Assembly (NCBI GenBank): GCA_010027105.1
Contig: RGVT01000016.1
Location: 1-16,916 of the forward strand
DNA: 16,916 nt
Direction of reading: 5' to 3'
DNA from: Planctomycetia bacterium
Lineage (GTDB): Bacteria; Planctomycetota; Planctomycetia; Pirellulales; UBA1268
The translations under genes were made by a program, and so were the position numbers. The notes under the pieces were generated by a model, which was given only the letters and a program-made list of their open reading frames with translations, did not search any database and was not told the origin of the DNA. Each line of letters starts with the position of its first letter. Position 1 is the stretch's first letter. Of the stretch, positions 13,103 through 16,916 are shown in pieces.

Positions 13103-15334
13103 CTAGCCGCGGAGCCGCCAGGCGAGGACGAGGACGATCGCGAGCACGCCCATCACGCCCGCCAGGGCGTAGCGTTGCAGGAGGCCGCTCTGCAGCCGGC
13201 GCACGACGCCGCCCAGGGCGACCGGCAGTCGGGCGACGGCGTTCACGAGGCCGTCGATCACGGCCCGGTCGAAGAGCGCCGCGAGCAGGGCCAGGCCCTC
13301 GAGCGGCCGCACGACGAGCGCCGAATAGAGCTGATCGATATAGCAGCGGTTGGCGAAGAACGGCTCGAGCGGCCCGAGGAACCGCTCCATCTGCGGGCCG
13401 TCGCTGCGCCGGCCGAGGTGGCCGATCGCGGCGATCACGACCCCGATCGCGGCGGCGAGCGAGCCCTGCAGCGCGAGGTCCATGTGGAAGGCGTGGGGCG
13501 TGGCGGTGGCCGCGACGGCCGGGGCCGCGAACGAGGGCGTGGCCGAGAGGAAGTGGGCGAGCCACTGCGTGCGGAAGAGCCACCAGCCGGCGACCGCAGC
13601 CGGCACGGCGAGGATCACGAGCGGCCCGGCCATCACCGGCGGCGACTCGTGCGCGTGGTGGCCGGCCTCCTCGGGCACCCGCGTCGGGCCGGTGAACGTC
13701 ATGAACACGGCGCGGAAGGTGTAGAAGGCCGTCAGCCCCGCGGTGAACAGCGACATCCAGAAGAGCGCCTGCCAGGTCGCGGGGCGGTCGAGCGGCTCGA
13801 GCACGTGGACCGCCTCGGCGGCGGCCCCGCGGGCAGCGGCCGGCGTGGCCACGAACCCGGCGTTCCACAGGCTCGCGTGGGCCGACGGGGCGGCGTCGTG
13901 GTGCTCGCCGTGGGCGTTCGGCCAGCCCTTGGCGTGGAGCGAGGCCAGGATCTCGTCTTTGCTGAAGAAGCCGGAGAAGGGCGCGATGCCGGCGAGCGCG
14001 AGCGACCCGACGAGGAACGTGGCCGCCGTGACGGGCATGATCCTGCGCAGTCCGCCGAACCGCCGCATGTCGATCACGTTGCCCATCGAGTGCATCACCG
14101 AGCCCGCCCCGAGGAACAGGAGCGCCTTGAAGAAGGCGTGCGTCACGAGGTGGAAGATCGCGGCGCTGAAGCCGAGCAGCGTGCCGGTGCCGAGGCTCGC
14201 GAACATGTAGCCGAGCTGGCTGATCGTCGAGTAGGCGAGGACCCGTTTGAGGTCGTTCTGCACCGTGGCGATGAGCCCGGCGACGAGGGCCGTCGTCGCC
14301 CCCACGAGCGACACGGCGACGAGCGCCCCCGGGCAGGCCATGAACAGCGGCGCGCACCGGGCCACGAGGTAGATGCCGGCCGTGACCATCGTCGCCGCGT
14401 GGATCAGGGCGCTGGCCGGCGTGGGGCCCTCCATCGCGTCGGGGAGCCAGACGTGCAGCGGTAGCTGGGCACTCTTGCCGCAGGCGGCAAGCAGGAGGCA
14501 GAGGCAGATCGCCGTCCCCAGCGCACCCCCGACGATGCCGGCGGCGTCGGCGAGGCGCGTCTGCCCGAGGATGCCGGGGAGGATCGTGCCGTCGGGGGAG
14601 AGCGTGTCGTGGAAGTCGAGCGTGCCGTAGGTCATCCACAGGAGGAACGTGGCGATGGCCAGGCCGAAGTCGCCGATCCGGTTGACGAGAAACGCCTTCT
14701 TCGCCGCCCGGGCGGCCTCGGGCTTCGTGAACCAGAAGCCGATGAGCAGGTAGCTGCAGGCCCCCACCGCCTCCCAGAAGACGTACACGACGAGGAAGTT
14801 GCTCGCGCTCACGAGCATCGACATCGAGAACACGAACAGCGAGAAGACCGCGAAGAACCGGGGGTAGCCCGGGTCGTGGTGCATGTAGCCGATCGAGTAG
14901 ACGGCCACGACCAGGCCGATGCAGGTGATGATCGTGAGCATCGTGGCGGTGAGCGGATCGAGCCGCAGCGCCACCGGGATCGTGAAAGCGCGGGCAGTGC
15001 CGCCCGCCCCGCCGCCCACGGCGGTGCCGGGGATCGCGGCGGGGCTGCCGGCCGGCGGGGAGTAGGCGTCGGCGACCGTCGCCCACTGCCAGATCGTGGA
15101 GATCATCTCCACCGGCCGCACGGGTTCCGCATGGGGGCCGTGGGCGCCGCCGACCTGGTTCGCCGTGCCGAGGAGCAGCACGACGGCCACGGCGGCCGCC
15201 CCGGCGATGCCTGCGATGGCCGGGAGGTGCGCGCGGCCGCCGAGGACGCGGCCCAACAGCAGCGTGAGCACCGCGCCGACAAGCGGCAGGAGCGGCACGA
15301 GCACGAGCAGGGTGGCGGGGGAGATGTCTTGCAT
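13103..15334 (-). CDS. nuoL: NADH-quinone oxidoreductase subunit L
   Basis: The product is 743 aa, against about 613 in E. coli. It is the distal antiporter-like subunit that also carries the long lateral helix running along the membrane arm. Conserved sites are present: Glu188 (VVYVFWEAVGACSYLLIGFW; E. coli E144), Lys287 (ACGKSAQLPLHVWLPDAMEG; K229), Lys403 (THAFFKALLFLGAGSVMH; K342) and Lys459 (FSGFFSKDEIL; K399). Extra sequence lies between the first helices (about residues 60-117, Gly/Ala/Pro-rich) and in a His-containing loop (about 468-525). The ATG at 15334 begins MQDISPATLLVLVPLLPLVG, directly giving helix 1. No Shine-Dalgarno site is visible. It lies 27 bp after nuoK and 31 bp before nuoM. 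Confidence 0.96.
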   Translation of the reverse strand: MQDISPATLLVLVPLLPLVGAVLTLLLGRVLGGRAHLPAIAGIAGAAAVAVVLLLGTANQVGGAHGPHAEPVRPVEMISTIWQWATVADAYSPPAGSPAAIPGTAVGGGAGGTARAFTIPVALRLDPLTATMLTIITCIGLVVAVYSIGYMHHDPGYPRFFAVFSLFVFSMSMLVSASNFLVVYVFWEAVGACSYLLIGFWFTKPEAARAAKKAFLVNRIGDFGLAIATFLLWMTYGTLDFHDTLSPDGTILPGILGQTRLADAAGIVGGALGTAICLCLLLAACGKSAQLPLHVWLPDAMEGPTPASALIHAATMVTAGIYLVARCAPLFMACPGALVAVSLVGATTALVAGLIATVQNDLKRVLAYSTISQLGYMFASLGTGTLLGFSAAIFHLVTHAFFKALLFLGAGSVMHSMGNVIDMRRFGGLRRIMPVTAATFLVGSLALAGIAPFSGFFSKDEILASLHAKGWPNAHGEHHDAAPSAHASLWNAGFVATPAAARGAAAEAVHVLEPLDRPATWQALFWMSLFTAGLTAFYTFRAVFMTFTGPTRVPEEAGHHAHESPPVMAGPLVILAVPAAVAGWWLFRTQWLAHFLSATPSFAAPAVAATATPHAFHMDLALQGSLAAAIGVVIAAIGHLGRRSDGPQMERFLGPLEPFFANRCYIDQLYSALVVRPLEGLALLAALFDRAVIDGLVNAVARLPVALGGVVRRLQSGLLQRYALAGVMGVLAIVLVLAWRLRG

Positions 15335-15361
15335 ACGTGATGGATGGCCCGCGGACTGTGG

Positions 15362-15817
15362 CTACACGTGCTCGCGTTCGAGGGCCGCCTCTTCGTCTGC
15401 CGCGGGCTCCACGCCGGCGGTCGACAGCCGCGGCCAGCGGGGCGGGGCGGCGTCGGAGGCGGGCAGGGCGTGGTCGACGGCACGGGGGAGCGTCGCCTCG
15501 CGGAGCGACTGCCAGGCGGCGGCGTCGAGCCGGCCGGTGCGGGCGAACGCCTGGAGCACGAACACGAGCGCGACGGCCGCCTCGCAGGCGGCGACGGTGA
15601 GCACGAGGATCACGAGCACCTGTCCGCCGAAGTCGCCGTGGTGGCGGCTCCAGGCGACGAGGCTCACCGAGATCCCCTGCAGCATGAGCTCCGCGGAGAG
15701 GAACATCACGATCAGGTTCCGCCGCGCGAGGATGCCGACGAGCCCGAGCGCGAAGAGGATCGCGCCGACGAGCAGGGCGTCGTGGAGCAGGGCCGGGGCG
15801 GCGGCGAGCGGCGTCAT
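15362..15817 (-). CDS. nuoK: NADH-quinone oxidoreductase subunit K with C-terminal extension
   Basis: The product is 151 aa against the usual about 100. Three helices hold the two essential membrane glutamates: Glu43 in FLSAELMLQGISVSLVAW (E. coli E36) and Glu79 in LTVAACEAAVALVFVL (E72). They form part of the central hydrophilic axis that passes quinone-site energy to the pumps. Residues about 95-151 form a polar, charged tail (TGRLDAAAWQSLREATLPRA and onward) absent from textbook NuoK; composition and third-position G/C suggest it is real coding sequence. The ATG overlaps the nuoJ stop (TCAT at 15814-15817, ATGA on the coding strand). The stop is TAG, 27 bp before nuoL. Confidence 0.93.
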   Translation of the reverse strand: MTPLAAAPALLHDALLVGAILFALGLVGILARRNLIVMFLSAELMLQGISVSLVAWSRHHGDFGGQVLVILVLTVAACEAAVALVFVLQAFARTGRLDAAAWQSLREATLPRAVDHALPASDAAPPRWPRLSTAGVEPAADEEAALEREHV

Positions 15818-16605
15818 CGGCGGCCGCCTCCCGCCGCCAGGCGACGGTCGTCCTCGAGGGCGGCCTCGCCGCGGGCCACGGCGGCGATCGCCCCGATCAA
15901 GGCCACGAGCAGGAGCACGCCCGCCACCTCGACGGCGAGCAGGTGACGGCCGAAGAGCTCACCGCCGAGCCGGGCCACCTGGTCGGCCGCGAGTGGATCG
16001 ACGGCCGATGGGGCCGGAGCCGCAGCCTGCGTTGCCGGGCCGGCGGCCCGGGGTGCTACGGCACAGCACGCCGTGTCGCTCGTCAGCCGCCCGATCGCGA
16101 GCGACAACAGGCCGAGCAGCACCGCGCCGGCCACGGCCGAGAGCAGGGGCTCGTTCGACACGCGGTCGTAGGGGGCGAGCCCCGACGGCTGCGCGAGCAT
16201 CAGCACGAACAGGAACATCACGAGGATCGCGCCGGCGTAGACCACGATCGTGGCCACGCCCAGAAACTGCGCCCCGAGCACGAGCAGCACGCCCGAGACG
16301 CCCGTGAGCGAAAGCGCGAACCAGATCGCCGAATAGACCGGGGAGCGGGTCACGATCGTCGCGGCCCCCGAGATCACGGCCACGAGCGCCACGGTCAGGA
16401 ACACCGCCTCCTCGCCGAGCCCTCCGAGCCGCCGACCCGTGGCGACGAGGCCGGCGAGGGCCGCCGCGCCCAGGGCGAGGCCGAGCCACCGCGCCGCGCG
16501 GCTCTCACCGCTCCGCGGCAGGAGCAGCCAGAGGCTCGCGGCGGCCGCGGTGACGGCGCCGGCGAGCACGAGGCCGGGCGAGAGCTCGGGGAGCAGGCCG
16601 GTCAC
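15814..16605 (-). CDS. nuoJ: NADH-quinone oxidoreductase subunit J with N-terminal extension
   Basis: The product is 263 aa from a GTG at 16603-16605 that overlaps the nuoI stop (GTGA). The NuoJ core starts near residue 66 (EEAVFLTVALVAVISGAATI). It includes VATIVVYAGAILVMFLFVLM (118-137), the TM3 region with the Tyr and Gly that form the pi-bulge seen in complex I structures, and ends with LLAVEVAGVLLLVALIGAIA. Before the core, two extra hydrophobic segments are visible (about 10-29 and 38-58), so it is longer than E. coli NuoJ (184 aa). A low-complexity Ala/Pro loop (about 184-206) precedes the last helix. The GTG start is chosen from the overlap and from continuous hydrophobic coding sequence. 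The much longer open frame upstream is out-of-frame shadow of nuoI. Confidence 0.9.
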   Translation of the reverse strand: MTGLLPELSPGLVLAGAVTAAAASLWLLLPRSGESRAARWLGLALGAAALAGLVATGRRLGGLGEEAVFLTVALVAVISGAATIVTRSPVYSAIWFALSLTGVSGVLLVLGAQFLGVATIVVYAGAILVMFLFVLMLAQPSGLAPYDRVSNEPLLSAVAGAVLLGLLSLAIGRLTSDTACCAVAPRAAGPATQAAAPAPSAVDPLAADQVARLGGELFGRHLLAVEVAGVLLLVALIGAIAAVARGEAALEDDRRLAAGGGRR

Positions 16606-16916
16606 AGCGTCCCCCCGAGGGCCGCCGACTTCATCGGCTCGGCGTCCTTCGTCATGTCGTAGACACTGAGCAGTTTCTCCTTGTCGAAGATCATCTCCTC
16701 GCGGCTCTTGCCCGTGAGGTCGAGCAGGCTCGTGAGCTCGATCGCGTCGACGGGGCAGGCCTCCTCGCACATGCCGCAGAAGATGCAGCGCAGCTCGTCG
16801 ATCTGGAAGCTCTCCGGATACTTCTCGCGGTCGGGCCACGGGCTCTCGGTGGCCACGATGTCGATGCAGTGGGCCGGGCAGGCGGTGGCGCAGAGGAAGC
16901 AGGCCACGCACTTCAC
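16602..16916 (-). CDS. nuoI: NADH-quinone oxidoreductase subunit I, C-terminal part (cut by window edge)
   Basis: The last 104 residues and the stop are present; the N-terminal part lies beyond 16916. Two 4Fe-4S ferredoxin motifs are complete: CVACFLCATACP and CIFCGMCEEACPVDAIEL. They hold clusters N6a and N6b, which carry electrons from the peripheral arm toward N2 and quinone. The sequence after the second motif (REEMIFDKEKLL, DMTKDAEPMKSAA) is a typical bacterial NuoI end. The first visible codon is GTG, but the motif context (VKCVACFLC) shows it is internal. The stop overlaps the nuoJ GTG. Upstream nuo genes (for example nuoH) are expected outside the window. Confidence 0.96.
   Translation of the reverse strand: MKCVACFLCATACPAHCIDIVATESPWPDREKYPESFQIDELRCIFCGMCEEACPVDAIELTSLLDLTGKSREEMIFDKEKLLSVYDMTKDAEPMKSAALGGTL

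Noticed and set aside
13068..15086. 672-codon minus-strand frame over nuoL
   Set aside because: It is out of frame with nuoL, whose conserved motifs are intact in the other frame.

Overview
The window is very G+C-rich and almost fully coding. It looks like chromosome from a Gram-negative, lipid A-making member of the Planctomycetota. This assignment is an inference. It rests on a secreted protein with two YHS-like cysteine domains, a ThiD2-like/ThiE fusion, mostly weak or absent Shine-Dalgarno sites, and dispersed GACAGGCT-GA-AGCCTGTC repeats between genes. No taxonomic marker such as rRNA is present. I saw no tRNA, CRISPR array, insertion sequence or defence system.

Left part (1-6323), mixed housekeeping and accessory genes: the first 89 codons of clpC (minus strand, running off the left edge); a two-helix membrane protein with TPR-like repeats (minus); thiE with an N-terminal ThiD2-like domain (plus); a TlpA-like thioredoxin lipoprotein (minus, converging on thiE with a 41-bp overlap); a first palindromic repeat array; a secreted 6-phosphogluconolactonase-like beta-propeller (minus); a divergent MFS transporter (plus); a small secreted tandem-YHS protein (plus); and what looks like the truncated 5' remnant of a GASN-type (possibly SGNH-like) gene (minus).

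Middle (6314-8536), minus strand: lpxB (lipid A disaccharide synthase), then a site-2 (M50) membrane protease 7 bp downstream, then the remnant overlapping the protease's end. A second repeat array separates lpxB from the genes upstream of it.

Right part (8532-16916), minus strand: the distal half of a complex I operon, nuoI(partial)-J-K-L-M-N, followed by mrp. Stop/start overlaps (GTGA or ATGA) join I/J, J/K, M/N and N/mrp, so mrp is translationally coupled to nuoN. Mrp/NBP35-type P-loop proteins carry Fe-S clusters, and the mitochondrial member Ind1/NUBPL matures complex I. The layout therefore suggests an operon that encodes the respiratory enzyme together with a cluster-delivery factor. 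Several Nuo subunits carry extensions or substitutions at notable sites: two extra helices in NuoJ, a polar tail in NuoK, a His-rich loop in NuoM, and Arg for the usual TM7 Lys in NuoN.

The most unusual feature is the repeat family. In both arrays the outermost, intact unit supplies the TAG stop codon of the adjacent, unrelated gene (the lactonase and mrp). The units become shorter and more degenerate away from that gene. I found no clear candidate for a wholly new multi-gene system.
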